Assembly (NCBI GenBank): GCA_902500805.1
Contig: CABVSA010000002.1
Span: forward strand, 62,001 to 126,000
DNA from: an uncultured Nitrospira sp.
GTDB taxonomy: Bacteria; Nitrospirota; Nitrospiria; Nitrospirales; Nitrospiraceae
DNA length: 64,000 nucleotides
Direction: 5' to 3'
Position 1 is the stretch's first letter. Each line of letters opens with the position of its first letter. The notes under the pieces are model-generated. The model saw only the letters and a program-made list of their open reading frames with translations, made no database searches and was not told the origin of the DNA. Positions 26,671-35,682 of this stretch are shown piece by piece. A program made the translations under genes and the position numbers.

Positions 26671-27321
26671 ATGTTAGCGCATATCAAACAGGACCTCCAA
26701 GCCGTTTTCGATCGAGATCCGGCTGCGACCAGCAAACTGGAGGTCATCCTTACGTATGCAGGCTTTCATGCCTTGCTCGCATACCGCATTTCGCACCGAC
26801 TCAAGTCGATGGGAGTTCCATTCTTCCCGCGAGCGATTTCTCAGCTGGCCCGTTGGCTCACCGGTGTGGAAATCCATCCGTCAGCCAAGATCGGGACGGG
26901 GTTTTTCATAGACCATGGCATGGGAGTGGTGATCGGGGAGACTGCTGAGATTGGCGACTACGTGACTCTTTTTCAAGGCGTGACGTTAGGAGGAACCGGC
27001 AAAGAGCGGGGTAAGCGGCATCCGACGCTCGGGAATCACGTGGTGGTAGGCGCCGGCGCAAAAATTCTCGGTGGGATTACGATCGGCGACAATGTGAAGA
27101 TTGGGGCTAATTCTGTCGTATTGAAGAATGTCGCGGCCAATTCCACGGTGATCGGTGTTCCTGGCCGCGTCATCAAATCCCAGGGCGAGCGCCTGCCTGA
27201 TGCCACCATGGATCAAGTTGATTTGCCTGATCCTATCAGTGACCGCTTCATCGCATTGGAACAGGAATTGATTGAGCTTCGGAAGAAACTCGAAAATTGC
27301 GATGAGCCGAACCGTCATTAG
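26671..27321 (+). CDS. cysE: Serine O-acetyltransferase
   Basis: The 216-residue enzyme makes O-acetylserine for cysteine synthesis. The N-terminal helical part includes [16 protein letters not shown]. The left-handed beta-helix of hexapeptide repeats runs from about residue 68 to 170, with [17 protein letters not shown] (active-site His), [19 protein letters not shown] and [15 protein letters not shown]. The tail is the shorter bacterial type. It ends before a strong double hairpin that separates it from the convergent psiF-like gene. Confidence 0.95.
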   Translation: MLAHIKQDLQAVFDRDPAATSKLEVILTYAGFHALLAYRISHRLKSMGVPFFPRAISQLARWLTGVEIHPSAKIGTGFFIDHGMGVVIGETAEIGDYVTLFQGVTLGGTGKERGKRHPTLGNHVVVGAGAKILGGITIGDNVKIGANSVVLKNVAANSTVIGVPGRVIKSQGERLPDATMDQVDLPDPISDRFIALEQELIELRKKLENCDEPNRH

Positions 27322-27343
27322 TCGTTCGCATTGCCCATCAGCC

Positions 27344-27383
27344 TGCTGACGAAGTCAGCTCGGCGCGGCATCATGCCGCGCCG
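27344..27383. terminator. Double hairpin between convergent cysE and psiF-like genes
   Basis: Two inverted repeats stand side by side. The first is GCTGAC-GAA-GTCAGC (27344-27358). The second is an 11-bp perfect stem, CGGCGCGGCAT with ATGCCGCGCCG (27361-27383). There is no clear T tract on either strand, so it may act as a bidirectional transcript end or barrier by structure alone. Confidence 0.5.
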
Positions 27384-27394
27384 GAGTAACACGG

Positions 27395-27715
27395 TCATGC
27401 AGACAGACAGTCACTCATGAATTTCTTCCGCTCGTCGCCCTTCAGTTGCTTTTCACCCGCCTCTTTATTGCACGCCTTCATTTTACTCTGCTGAGTGTCC
27501 TTGCCGCCTCCACCTTTCCCCGATTTGGCGGAAAGGCATTCCTTCATGAACGCTCTCCGCTCTTCGCCTTTCCCTTCGCCAAACCCTTTCGCATTCGCTT
27601 GTTCATTGCAGGCCTTCATCTTGCTCTGCTGCTCCGGTGCGGCCACTGCGAATGGCGTGACGCCGAGGCTGAGCGCGAAGAACGTCAATGTGAGGGCGCG
27701 TAGAACTCGCTGCAT
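27395..27715 (-). CDS. PsiF-family repeat protein, exported
   Basis: The 106-residue protein has a signal peptide (LRALTLTFFALSLGVTPFAVAA) and two copies of the PsiF repeat. Each runs QQSKMKACN, a short basic stretch, then KGDERKKFMSDCLSA or EERRAFMKECLSA. Each repeat has a pair of cysteines about 20 residues apart. In enterobacteria psiF is induced by phosphate starvation, but its function is unknown. Here it lies beside phosphonate genes, which may be coincidence. It is transcribed towards cysE. Confidence 0.85.
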   Translation of the reverse strand: MQRVLRALTLTFFALSLGVTPFAVAAPEQQSKMKACNEQANAKGFGEGKGEERRAFMKECLSAKSGKGGGGKDTQQSKMKACNKEAGEKQLKGDERKKFMSDCLSA

Positions 27716-28017
27716 GTTGAGGCTCCTTTAATAAGAGGTGAGGTGCACGACTGGGTTGCATCATAACAGATAAATACGTACGTGTCATAGGCTAGAACGC
27801 GGTCGCGTGAGGTGTGAACCCGTAGGTTGGTGGCTCACGAATAGTAGACGGAGCCTGGTCTCCTTGTAATGACAGAGATGAGTTGGTGTTGTGGAGAAGG
27901 GGTGACGGGTGATTTCTTCTTGGGAAAAGGATATGCTGTGCGTCCCAAAGATAGACTACGGTTCCGTCCGCCCAGTCAGGCTTTGGATTGTTTCGACGGG
28001 AAGAGGAAAGGTCGGCC
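27716..28017. other. Intergenic region between divergent psiF-like and aepX-like genes
   Basis: This 302-nt spacer must hold the promoters of both divergent genes. I see no open frame with a ribosome site and no strong inverted repeat, only AT-rich patches near 27760-27785. A purine-rich GAAGAGGAAAGG just before 28018 is the likely ribosome site of the plus-strand gene. Confidence 0.5.
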
Positions 28018-29652
28018 ATGAGTTCAAGTCCAGGTATCACGCCAGCGCGTCAGTTCCGGAGGCTCCTCTTGTCGGACCAGCTGGAATTCATCTGTGAAGC
28101 GCATAACGGCCTCAGTGCAAAGATCGTTCAAGAAGCAGGCTTCAGAGGTATCTGGGCCAGTGGTCTTTCCATCTCGGCGCAATTTGGAGTTCGGGATAAC
28201 AATGAAGCCAGTTGGACTCAGGTATTAGACAATTTGGAGTTCATGTCCGATGCGACCACGATTCCGATCCTACTCGATGGTGATACGGGATACGGCAATT
28301 TCAATAACATGCAGCGGCTGGTCCGCAAGCTGGAGCAACGGCGTATTGCTGCCGTATGCATCGAGGACAAGTTGTTCCCCAAGACAAACAGTTTTATCAA
28401 GGGGGATGCCCAGCCGATGGCGGACATGCACGAGTTTTGTGGCAAGATCAAAGCGGGCAAAGACGCCCAGACCGATCCTGACTTTTGCATCATTGCCAGA
28501 GTGGAAGCCTTTATCTGTGGCTGGGGGCTCGCGGAGGCGCTGCGCCGGGCCGAGGCCTATCGCCAAGCCGGGGCAGACGGGATTCTCATCCACAGTGCGC
28601 TATCGGTGCCTGATGAAATCCTGTCATTCAAACAGGAGTGGGGAAATCGATGTCCTGTCGTGATCGTGCCGACGAAGTATTATGCGACTCCGACCGAGGT
28701 GTTTCGGCAGCATGGGTTCTCGATCGTCATTTGGGCCAATCACCTGCTCCGGGCCGCCGTGTCGGCTATGCAGAAAACCGCCTCAACCCTCAAGGAACAG
28801 GAACATTTGCTGTCCATTGAGGATAAGGTGGCTCCCGTTGCTGAGATCTTTCGCTTGCAAAATGCGGCGGAGCTGCAGGATGCCGAAGACCGGTATCTTC
28901 CGCGAGGGGCAGAAAACACTGGGGCCATCGTGCTGGCTGCTTCGCGTGGCGAAGAACTCCGGGAATTGACCGAGCATCAGCCGAAGACGATGGTCAAGAT
29001 TCAGGGGACACCGATTCTCGCCCATATTGTGGATGCCTATAACGCTGTAGGGATTAAAGACATCACGGTTGTTCGTGGGTATAAAAAGGAATCGGTCAAT
29101 CTGCCCAACCTGAGGTATTTGGATAACGATGATTTCGCCGACACCGGTGAGTTGGATTCACTGCACAAGGCTTTCCGCATGCTGAAGAGCCCGTCAAAGG
29201 ACCTGATCATTTCGTACGGAGATGTGTTGTTCAATAAATACATCCCGCAAGCCCTCTGTCAGGAGAACGAGGATTTTGTGATCTTTGTGGACAGCGATTG
29301 GCAGAGCCAGAGCAGGTATGATCGTCTGGGTGGCTTTGCCGAATGCTCGGTGCCGAATTCAAAGAAGGCCTTCAATACGAAAATCTATCTCAAGCAGTTG
29401 GGGGATATGGTATCGAGAGCACAGACCCACGGAGTCTGGATGGGGTTTCTGAAGGTGTCTCCTGCCGGAAGTGCCCAGCTTCAGGCAATCCTCGCGACAA
29501 TGATGGCCGACCCTGCCAATCAAAAAGCCGGGATCCCTCAGCTCCTGCAAGAATTGCTGAGGCGTCAGTGCCCGATTCGGGTGTTGTACACCGTGGGACA
29601 TTGGCTCGATATCAACAGTCTCGACGATGTGGTCCAGGCGGGGAATTTCTGA
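28018..29652 (+). CDS. aepX: Phosphoenolpyruvate mutase fused to a sugar-nucleotidyltransferase-like domain
   Basis: The 544-residue protein has two enzymes in one chain. Residues about 10-280 are a PEP mutase of the isocitrate-lyase superfamily. The diagnostic [10 protein letters not shown] (EDK-X5-NS) is near residue 116, and DGDTGYGN holds metal ligands. It converts PEP to phosphonopyruvate, making the C-P bond. Residues from about 300 are an NTP-transferase domain: [30 protein letters not shown], then YGDVLFN. Such fusions are thought to activate the phosphonate, as in CMP-aminoethylphosphonate synthesis (PntC-like). I chose ATG 28018, after GAAGAGGAAAGG, over a TTG at 27988. The decarboxylase gene follows. 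Confidence 0.92.
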   Translation: MSSSPGITPARQFRRLLLSDQLEFICEAHNGLSAKIVQEAGFRGIWASGLSISAQFGVRDNNEASWTQVLDNLEFMSDATTIPILLDGDTGYGNFNNMQRLVRKLEQRRIAAVCIEDKLFPKTNSFIKGDAQPMADMHEFCGKIKAGKDAQTDPDFCIIARVEAFICGWGLAEALRRAEAYRQAGADGILIHSALSVPDEILSFKQEWGNRCPVVIVPTKYYATPTEVFRQHGFSIVIWANHLLRAAVSAMQKTASTLKEQEHLLSIEDKVAPVAEIFRLQNAAELQDAEDRYLPRGAENTGAIVLAASRGEELRELTEHQPKTMVKIQGTPILAHIVDAYNAVGIKDITVVRGYKKESVNLPNLRYLDNDDFADTGELDSLHKAFRMLKSPSKDLIISYGDVLFNKYIPQALCQENEDFVIFVDSDWQSQSRYDRLGGFAECSVPNSKKAFNTKIYLKQLGDMVSRAQTHGVWMGFLKVSPAGSAQLQAILATMMADPANQKAGIPQLLQELLRRQCPIRVLYTVGHWLDINSLDDVVQAGNF

Positions 29653-29771
29653 TCGGTTATGCATATGCCGCTCCGTCTATAGTATTTTTTGTTCGCGCCT
29701 CATCCTTGCTACGGCAGGGTCGTCTCGCAACAACGTCTTTCTGAACAATCGTCCTCCGTGGAGAAGAGTGC

Positions 29772-30905
29772 ATGCTGAATCCACAAGAATTTGTTGATTG
29801 CCTCAAGAAGAACGGCGTTGAGTTTTTCACGGGAGTGCCGGATTCCCTCCTTAAAGATTTTTGTGCCTGCGTCACTCACACAAGTCGAGCTGGTCAACAT
29901 CTGATTGGGGCGAATGAAGGCGGAGCCGTCGCTCTGGCGCTGGGGTATCATTTGGCGACGCGGAAAATTCCACTCGTCTATTTGCAAAACTCGGGGTTGG
30001 GCAACGTCGTCAATCCCCTTCTGTCACTGGTTGATGAGGATGTCTATTCCGTCCCGATGCTCTTTGTTATTGGGTGGCGCGGTGAGCCAGGGGTGCAGGA
30101 TGAACCTCAACATAAGAAGCAAGGACGAGTGATGGTTCCTATGCTTGAGGCCATGGAGATTCCCTATTCGGTGCTGGGCACTGATGTTGATCGCGCAGAG
30201 CCCATCGTGAAGGATGCCGTGGTACAGGTCCGAAAGACTGGCGGCCCCTTCGCGTTAGTGATCAAGAAAGGTGTCTTTGCTGCGTATGCTGCACCTGCGC
30301 TCCAACAGCCGGACTTCCCATTGTCTCGCGAAGAGGCCATTCAGCAGGTGATCGATGTTCTGGAAGAGCGAGACGTGGTTGTTGCAACCACCGGTATGCC
30401 GTCTCGGGAAGTGTATGAGTACCGGATCAGGAAGGGTATGGGCCATCAACGGGATTTCCTGACGGTGGGGGGGATGGGACACGCATCTCAAATTGCACTT
30501 GGTATTGCGCTCCAAAAACCAGAACGCTCTGTGTACTGTCTCGATGGAGATGGCGCGCTCCTGATGCATATGGGGGGGGTGGCGTTGGTAGGAACACTGA
30601 AGCCGAGCAATTATAAGCATATTATTTTGAACAATGGGGCCCATGATTCGGTGGGAGGGCAACCGACTGTTGCGCTGGATATCGATATCTTGAGTATCGC
30701 GCGCGCGGCCGGGTACGCACGAGTGGCCAGTGCTCGGACAGAATCTGAGTTACGGTCGTGCCTCCAGGAGCTCAAAGAATCGCCAGGTCCAAGCCTCTTG
30801 GAGATTCAGGTCCGTCGTGGGGCACGAAAAGACTTAGGACGTCCAGAAACGACACCAATTCAGAACAAGAACGCGTTCATGGATTTTCTTGAGTCTGCCG
30901 GATAG
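29772..30905 (+). CDS. aepY: Phosphonopyruvate decarboxylase
   Basis: The 377-residue thiamine-diphosphate enzyme converts phosphonopyruvate to phosphonoacetaldehyde, pulling the PEP mutase equilibrium forward. The N-terminal PYR domain has FFTGVPDSLLKDFC and the conserved GANEGGAVALALGYHL with the ThDP-activating Glu. The C-terminal PP domain has VYCLDGDGALLMHMGG, with the GDG-to-asparagine metal motif ending in IILNNGAHDSVGGQPT. It lies 119 nt behind the PEP mutase gene. The aminoethylphosphonate transaminase that often follows is absent. Confidence 0.95.
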   Translation: MLNPQEFVDCLKKNGVEFFTGVPDSLLKDFCACVTHTSRAGQHLIGANEGGAVALALGYHLATRKIPLVYLQNSGLGNVVNPLLSLVDEDVYSVPMLFVIGWRGEPGVQDEPQHKKQGRVMVPMLEAMEIPYSVLGTDVDRAEPIVKDAVVQVRKTGGPFALVIKKGVFAAYAAPALQQPDFPLSREEAIQQVIDVLEERDVVVATTGMPSREVYEYRIRKGMGHQRDFLTVGGMGHASQIALGIALQKPERSVYCLDGDGALLMHMGGVALVGTLKPSNYKHIILNNGAHDSVGGQPTVALDIDILSIARAAGYARVASARTESELRSCLQELKESPGPSLLEIQVRRGARKDLGRPETTPIQNKNAFMDFLESAG

Positions 30906-31003
30906 GCGGTGAAAAAGTGTAGGCAAGGATTCAAGACTTCCCCGGTGCTGGCGACGTGAGATGATCCTATAGCCAGAAATCATGTGAGGGCGATCCGCTC
31001 CCC

Positions 31004-31024
31004 TGGCCTTTACCGTAAGGCCCA
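31004..31024. terminator. Short hairpin between convergent aepY-like and truA genes
   Basis: GGCCTT pairs with AAGGCC across a small TTACCG-type loop, extended by TGG/CCA. There is no T tract on either strand, so its role as terminator is uncertain. The rest of the 185-nt spacer shows no gene. Confidence 0.3.
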
Positions 31025-31090
31025 GACATTCTCTCGAATGGCTTGTTCGCCATCTGTCAGCGGATCTGTACAGTCTGTCTCAAAACTGCC

Positions 31091-31828
31091 TCAATCGTAA
31101 TCTACTCGGACTAAAAACAGTCCCTGCGGTGGGGCTGTTTTCCCTGCAGCAGAACGGTCACGGGCTTTCAGGATGGTTGTCAGACTGTCGGGTAATCGTT
31201 TGCCCATGCCGACTTCCAGGAGAGTGCCGACAATCGAGCGAATCATCTGCTTGAGGAACCGGTCGGCATAAAATGCAATCCTCAGTTGATCGCCTTCACG
31301 GAGCAGCGTGAATCGCTGGAGATGGCAGATGGGATCATCGTTGTCCGTGGGCTGGGTCTGAAAAGAGGAAAAGTCATGGGACCCGATCAAGCTGATTCCG
31401 GCGGTACTCATCGCGGTGTCGTTAAGCGATCGATGAACATGCCAACAATAGTTTCGCTCAACGGCTGCTCGTTCGGGTCGATTGAGAATGCGGTATTCGT
31501 ACAACTTACCTTTGGCCGAATGCCTGGCATGGAATGAGTCCGGCATGAGCTCAACCGATCTGACTACGATATTTTCTGGAAGGTGCGCATTCAGGGCTCT
31601 TGTCCATTCGCGTGGAGTCATATCACGATTGATGCGGAAGCTGGCAACCTGGCCCAGGGCATGCACTCCAGAATCCGTCCGTCCGGCACCGATGACCGGC
31701 ACAGTGATCTGGGTGACACCAAAAATGGCAGTTTCAACGGCTGCTTGAATGGTCGGCTGGTCGGGCTGACGTTGCCAGCCGGCATAGGCGGTGCCGTCAT
31801 ATTCCAGAGTGAGCTTTAGGGTCGGCAT
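31091..31828 (-). CDS. truA: tRNA pseudouridine synthase A
   Basis: The 245-residue enzyme forms pseudouridine at tRNA positions 38-40. It starts LKLTLEYDGTAYAGWQRQP. The catalytic Asp is in GAGRTDSGVHALGQVASF near residue 53, and HARHSAKGKLYEYRI lies mid-protein. The C-terminal RFLKQMIRSIVGTLLEVG is typical. It is transcribed on the minus strand, 42 nt downstream of the amidase gene. Confidence 0.96.
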   Translation of the reverse strand: MPTLKLTLEYDGTAYAGWQRQPDQPTIQAAVETAIFGVTQITVPVIGAGRTDSGVHALGQVASFRINRDMTPREWTRALNAHLPENIVVRSVELMPDSFHARHSAKGKLYEYRILNRPERAAVERNYCWHVHRSLNDTAMSTAGISLIGSHDFSSFQTQPTDNDDPICHLQRFTLLREGDQLRIAFYADRFLKQMIRSIVGTLLEVGMGKRLPDSLTTILKARDRSAAGKTAPPQGLFLVRVDYD

Positions 31829-31870
31829 GTTCTGACCAGGAGGTGAAGGAAACGTCTTGCCGGGATGAAC

Positions 31871-33154
31871 TTAGCGTATCTCGGACTTGCCTGCTGAGAG
31901 GAAGGCGACGATACCCTGGTAGAGCGATTGGGCCACATCCTGGACGAACACCGGTTTATGGAGCAGCTCTTCTTCTGAAGGATTCGAAATATAGGCGATT
32001 TCGGCGAGAATACTGGGCATGCTCGTGAATCTCAAGACATAGAAAGGGGCGGTCTTGACGCCATGGTCGTCGACTTCATAGTGGCCGTTCATCTGTGCCA
32101 CCATGGCGGCTTTGGCATTCCATGCGAGCTCAAGCGATTCCTCAATCTTCTTCGTCGTGAGGAGATCGGCTACCAGGTATTCCCATCCAACGCCGGTGTT
32201 GCTGATGGGTGTCCCGTTTTCCCGTGCCGCGACTTCAAGCGCCCGTTGATCCTTGGCTTCCCCAAAGTGATAGATTTCGATTCCTTTAACAGTGCGTGAT
32301 GGGTGGGAATTGACATGGATGGAGACAAATAGATCAGCCTCGTTGCTGTTTGCAAAGCGAGCCCGTTCCTCCAACTCCACAAAGACATCATGATCACGGG
32401 TCATCAACACCCGTACCCCGGGTTGCTTGCTTAGGAGCTTGCGGAGCTGGAGCCCTACCTTGAGCGTAATGTCTTTCTCCTCGGTTTTTCGAGCCCCCCG
32501 TGCACCCGGATCTTTCCCCCCATGGCCTGGATCGATCACAATGGTGGTGTAACCCTTTGTTCGTGGGGTAAAAGGTTGAGCAGCTGTCGAGATCACACGT
32601 TTGGGTGCCTCTGGAGGGACACTGGCAGGGCTCAGGCCTTGTTCCAGGGGAAGGGTGACATCGATGACCAAGCGTGGAGGATCGGACAAAAGGAACTGCC
32701 TATACGATTGGAATGAGGTCCTTGGCAGAGAGACGGCCACTGCCTGAGGCGTGATTTGGGTGATCATGAAGGGCGAGGGGATTGTTCCGTCCAGGGTCCT
32801 GCTCTGTGCGGCTTGGCTGAGCCAGGCATCAGGAAGGGCAATGACCACCTGGCTCGCATCGACTGCCCGCTGTTCGATGACTGTGGCATGACGATCAAGA
32901 TCTAGAACGAGCCTGATCTTCTCAGGACTGGTCGTCGCGCGAACATTACGGATGGTCACGGGAGCGAGGGAAGCGGGGGTCCCCCTGACATGGCTCTGTT
33001 TCGATCCCTGTATCGACAGGGTCCGGGGTTTGTCGGATGACCCTGCCCAGGCTACAGGACCCATCTCATGAGGCGGAGAGAGACAGAAGAGAGTACTGAT
33101 CACCAGGAGCGTGAGGGGCTTGAGTGAAAACAGCCAGGGCGCTCGTTCTTGCAT
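31871..33154 (-). CDS. amiC: N-acetylmuramoyl-L-alanine amidase, AmiC type with AMIN domain
   Basis: The 427-residue periplasmic enzyme cuts the MurNAc-L-Ala bond in peptidoglycan, probably in cell separation. It has an N-terminal export segment (FSLKPLTLLVISTLFCLS), then an AMIN targeting domain at about residues 65-165. An Amidase_3 domain starts near residue 200, with the zinc-binding IVIDPGHGGKDPGA, FVSIHVNSHPSRTVKG, and the catalytic-Glu region ILAEIAYISNPSEE. I chose the internal ATG at 33154 because a TTG at 33223 would place a charged stretch before the signal peptide. Confidence 0.92.
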   Translation of the reverse strand: MQERAPWLFSLKPLTLLVISTLFCLSPPHEMGPVAWAGSSDKPRTLSIQGSKQSHVRGTPASLAPVTIRNVRATTSPEKIRLVLDLDRHATVIEQRAVDASQVVIALPDAWLSQAAQSRTLDGTIPSPFMITQITPQAVAVSLPRTSFQSYRQFLLSDPPRLVIDVTLPLEQGLSPASVPPEAPKRVISTAAQPFTPRTKGYTTIVIDPGHGGKDPGARGARKTEEKDITLKVGLQLRKLLSKQPGVRVLMTRDHDVFVELEERARFANSNEADLFVSIHVNSHPSRTVKGIEIYHFGEAKDQRALEVAARENGTPISNTGVGWEYLVADLLTTKKIEESLELAWNAKAAMVAQMNGHYEVDDHGVKTAPFYVLRFTSMPSILAEIAYISNPSEEELLHKPVFVQDVAQSLYQGIVAFLSAGKSEIR

Positions 33155-33290
33155 GGACCCTTGTGGCCCCTTCTCAGTGGTAGATGATGGGAAACTATTC
33201 TCAGATGTCCGTCGCCTTGTCAAGAACTACACGAGTTGGATCGACGAGATCCACGGTGACGGTCGGTTGAAGGCTGTGGTAGCGTGAGGT

Positions 33291-33812
33291 ATGCCGACGT
33301 ACCTGATTATTGATGGGTATAACCTTCTGTCTGGGGGGAGAGCGCTTTCCGGACACCTTGAAGCCGCTCGCGAGCAATTGCTGCGTGACTTGGCGAGTTA
33401 CCGACACCGCAAAAACCATCACATTACCGTCGTATTTGATGGGTGGCAGCAGGGGCAACCATCGGAGCAGCGGGAGCACCGTTCTGGAGTGCAGGTGATT
33501 TATTCCAAGCGAGGAGAGCGAGCCGATCAGGTCATTCAGCGACTGGCTCGAGAGTATGGACCTGACTGTGCCGTGGTCAGCTCAGACCACGAAATCGTGA
33601 ATGCGGCCAGGGTCCATGGAGCCTTTGTCATGGGCGCTCTGGAGTTTGCGTCAAAACTACGGGCATCATCGCTCCCAAGCGGGAGTGTGCCGCACAAAGA
33701 GCTGGATCCAGGAGAAGACTATAGGGCGCGACGCGGATCAGAGAAAAAAGGGAACCCGAGAAAGCTTCCCAAGTCCCAACGGCAGCGTGACCGCCACCTT
33801 AAGCGATTTTAA
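33291..33812 (+). CDS. NYN-domain protein, YacP-like
   Basis: The 173-residue protein has the NYN (YacP) PIN-like nuclease fold. It starts MPTYLIIDGYNLL with the first catalytic Asp and continues HHITVVFDGWQQG, RADQVIQRLAREYG and CAVVSSDHEIVNAARVHGA with the later acidic residues. YacP/Rae1 relatives are ribosome-associated or mRNA-cleaving endonucleases. A basic tail (RKLPKSQRQRDRHLKRF) may bind RNA. It overlaps the convergent tatD gene by 14 nt. Confidence 0.85.
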   Translation: MPTYLIIDGYNLLSGGRALSGHLEAAREQLLRDLASYRHRKNHHITVVFDGWQQGQPSEQREHRSGVQVIYSKRGERADQVIQRLAREYGPDCAVVSSDHEIVNAARVHGAFVMGALEFASKLRASSLPSGSVPHKELDPGEDYRARRGSEKKGNPRKLPKSQRQRDRHLKRF

Positions 33813-34566
33813 ACAACTGCTTTGCGTTCTTGCTTGTCTGTTTGGCAATGTCGTTCAATGGCAACCCATGGACGGAGGCTAACTGTTGAGCGACCTGCGA
33901 GACGTACGCCGGTTCGTTGCGTTTCCCCCGATAGGGTACAGGGGTGAGATATGGACAATCAGTTTCAATCAATACCCGGTCGAGAGGCGTGTTCTTGGCG
34001 ATGTCACGCAGCATCGCGGCATTTGGGAATGTAAGGATGCCCGAAAAGGATAGATAGAATCCAAGATCCAACGCATCCTTCGCCAGCCAGGCATCTCCGG
34101 AGAAGCAGTGAAACACCCCACCGATTTCTGACGCGTTTTCTTCTTTTAAAATCGCGATCGTATCCTCCTGCGCCTCCCTCGTGTGGATAATCACAGGTAG
34201 CCTAAGTTCGCGGGCGAGCTGAATCTGCTCACGAAACCGCTCGCGCTGTTCTTTCGGCGAGGAGTGGTTGTAATGATAGTCCAATCCGATCTCCCCGTAG
34301 GCGACGACCTTTTTATTTTTCGCCAGCTGGCTGAACTCGCCATACCAACTGTCGCCGATATGTTTGACCTCGTGCGGATGGACACCGATTGAGGCATAAA
34401 CGAACGGATATTGCGTGGCAAGCGCAACGGCTGCTTGGCTGGTGGCCAAATCGCAACCGATGGTGAGGAACGCCTCAACACCGGCCTCTCGTGCCCGGGC
34501 AATCATGGCCTCTCGATCGTCATTGTAGCGGGCGTCGTCGAGATGGGTGTGGGTATCGATCAACAT
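33799..34566 (-). CDS. tatD: TatD-family metal-dependent hydrolase
   Basis: The 255-residue TIM-barrel DNase/hydrolase shows MLIDTHTHLDD with the HxH metal ligands at the start, GEIGLDYHYNHS, PVIIHTREAQED, GVFHCFSG and LIETDCPYLTPVPYRGKRNEP. I chose ATG 34566, where the protein begins as the family does. A longer frame would add 22 untypical residues. It is divergent from the iron-uptake region, and the spacer between them carries the first structured RNA element. Confidence 0.94.
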   Translation of the reverse strand: MLIDTHTHLDDARYNDDREAMIARAREAGVEAFLTIGCDLATSQAAVALATQYPFVYASIGVHPHEVKHIGDSWYGEFSQLAKNKKVVAYGEIGLDYHYNHSSPKEQRERFREQIQLARELRLPVIIHTREAQEDTIAILKEENASEIGGVFHCFSGDAWLAKDALDLGFYLSFSGILTFPNAAMLRDIAKNTPLDRVLIETDCPYLTPVPYRGKRNEPAYVSQVAQQLASVHGLPLNDIAKQTSKNAKQLFKIA

Positions 34567-34716
34567 GAGCGCATCGTAGCACGTGCTGATGAACGAGAGA
34601 AAGCCTGCGGAGTTGGCCGGTCCATGCAACATCCGACACGAGACTCTGCTCTGTCTCTCGATAAGTGGCGGAAGACCGCCCCGGGAACACGTTACTTATG
34701 AGTAGCTCGCGGGGGA

Positions 34717-34760
34717 TTGACAGCATCGCTCCTCGTCATGTAATGATAGCAATTATCAAA
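34717..34760 (+). promoter_or_regulatory. Promoter with Fur-box-like operator before the first RNA element
   Basis: TTGACA at 34717-34722 is followed 18 nt later by a weak -10 (TAATGA, 34741-34746). Overlapping it is TGATAGC-A-ATTATCA (34744-34758), a good match to the 7-1-7 half-site form of the Fur box. Repressor bound there would block the promoter. Its position before exbB-exbD-tonB fits iron control. Confidence 0.65.
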
Positions 34761-34864
34761 ATCACTAACTGAGACCGGTTTCTAATCGAGGGTATCAGTC
34801 AGAGGCCAGAGGTCCTTGAAGACCGGAGCCCATAGTTGCCTGTATGGCAGCTATGGGCTTTTTT
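34752..34864 (+). ncRNA. Structured, terminated RNA element, copy 1 (candidate Fur-controlled sRNA or leader attenuator)
   Basis: No reading frame is evident. The predicted transcript folds as a 5' hairpin (ACTGA-g-ACC with GGT-a-TCAGT, 34768-34799), then the block 34802-34832. That block holds the small hairpin GGTC-CTTGAA-GACC. The transcript ends in an intrinsic terminator: a 14-bp stem (AGCCCATAGTTGCC with GGCAGCTATGGGCT, one G-U), a 5-nt loop and six T. The block is 28/31 identical to copy 2 at 38782-38812, and the stems differ with compensation. The 5' end is estimated from the promoter. The T tract ends 28 nt before exbB. Confidence 0.65.
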
Positions 34865-34892
34865 GATGTCTGAATGGGGATAGGAACGAAAG

Positions 34893-35318
34893 ATGGATGC
34901 ACTGACGCACTTAGTGGATTTCGGGGTTATAGGGCTGCTGGTGGCGCTTAGTATCTGGGCGCTGGGCGTGGCGGTGGAACGGTGGCTCTACTACCGGCGG
35001 GTGACACCAACGCAGTTCGAGAATATACAACTGCTGGAAATGGCCTTGACGAAACGGCTGGTCGTGATCGGCACCGTCGCCGCCAATGCACCCTACATTG
35101 GGTTGTTGGGAACCGTCTTGGGCATCATGTTGACGTTTCATACGATGGGGACGTCCGGCAGTATGGCGGTGGGTACAATCATGGTCGGGCTCAGCTTGGC
35201 ACTCAAGGCGACGGCCATCGGGCTATTGGTGGCGATCCCATGTGTCGTGCTGAACAATATCTTACGCCGACGCGTCTCCGAGCTGCTGACGTTGTACAAG
35301 GTGCAGCATGGAGCGTGA
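34893..35318 (+). CDS. exbB: TonB-system energiser ExbB, short type
   Basis: This 141-residue inner-membrane protein of the MotA/TolQ/ExbB proton-channel family has three hydrophobic segments: residues 8-28, about 55-78 (containing the conserved GLLGTVLGIMLTF), and about 90-120 (GLSLALKATAIGLLVAIP, with the channel Thr and Pro). The length fits the short ExbB2-type used with TonB. It forms an operon with exbD (11-nt overlap) and tonB, just downstream of the first structured RNA and its terminator. Likely iron-regulated through the Fur-like site. Confidence 0.93.
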   Translation: MDALTHLVDFGVIGLLVALSIWALGVAVERWLYYRRVTPTQFENIQLLEMALTKRLVVIGTVAANAPYIGLLGTVLGIMLTFHTMGTSGSMAVGTIMVGLSLALKATAIGLLVAIPCVVLNNILRRRVSELLTLYKVQHGA

Positions 35319-35682
35319 GCTGAATCAGATCAATGTCATTCCCCTCGTCGATGTGATGTTGGTCCTCCTGGTGATTGTGTTGACCACGGCCACGTTCATT
35401 TCGACAGGACAAGTTCCGGTCGAACTGGCGAAGGCCACAACAGCGAACGATCACAAGGACGTTCCTCTGATGATTACCCTGACGGCCGACGGTCGCCTTT
35501 TTGTAAATGACCAGGCCGTTCCCACGAATGGGCTGTCGACTATCTTGACTGCGCATTCGCGTGAGTCCTCGGTCGTGCTCCGGGCTGATCGTGTCACGGT
35601 GTTGGAGCGGTTCGTGGGGGTTGTTGATGAGGTGAGAGGGCTTGGCTTTCGACAAGTGAGTTTGGAGGTGCTCCGATCATGA
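35308..35682 (+). CDS. exbD: Biopolymer transporter ExbD
   Basis: The 124-residue protein has one N-terminal membrane helix in the ExbD pattern LNQINVIPLVDVMLVLLVIVL, including the channel Asp of PLVDVMLVLL. A small periplasmic domain follows (LTADGRLFVNDQAV, then VVLRADRVTVLERFVGVVDEVRGLG). It works with ExbB to pass proton-motive energy to TonB. It overlaps exbB by 11 nt and tonB by 4 nt. Confidence 0.94.
   Translation: MERELNQINVIPLVDVMLVLLVIVLTTATFISTGQVPVELAKATTANDHKDVPLMITLTADGRLFVNDQAVPTNGLSTILTAHSRESSVVLRADRVTVLERFVGVVDEVRGLGFRQVSLEVLRS

Noticed and set aside
27909-28097. Frame overlapping the start of the PEP mutase gene
   Set aside because: It lies mostly inside the mutase coding region in another frame, without a ribosome site.
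34752-34864. Cobalamin or other known riboswitch before exbB
   Set aside because: The B12-box and the long multi-helix core are missing; the element is only about 115 nt and has a twin at 38724.
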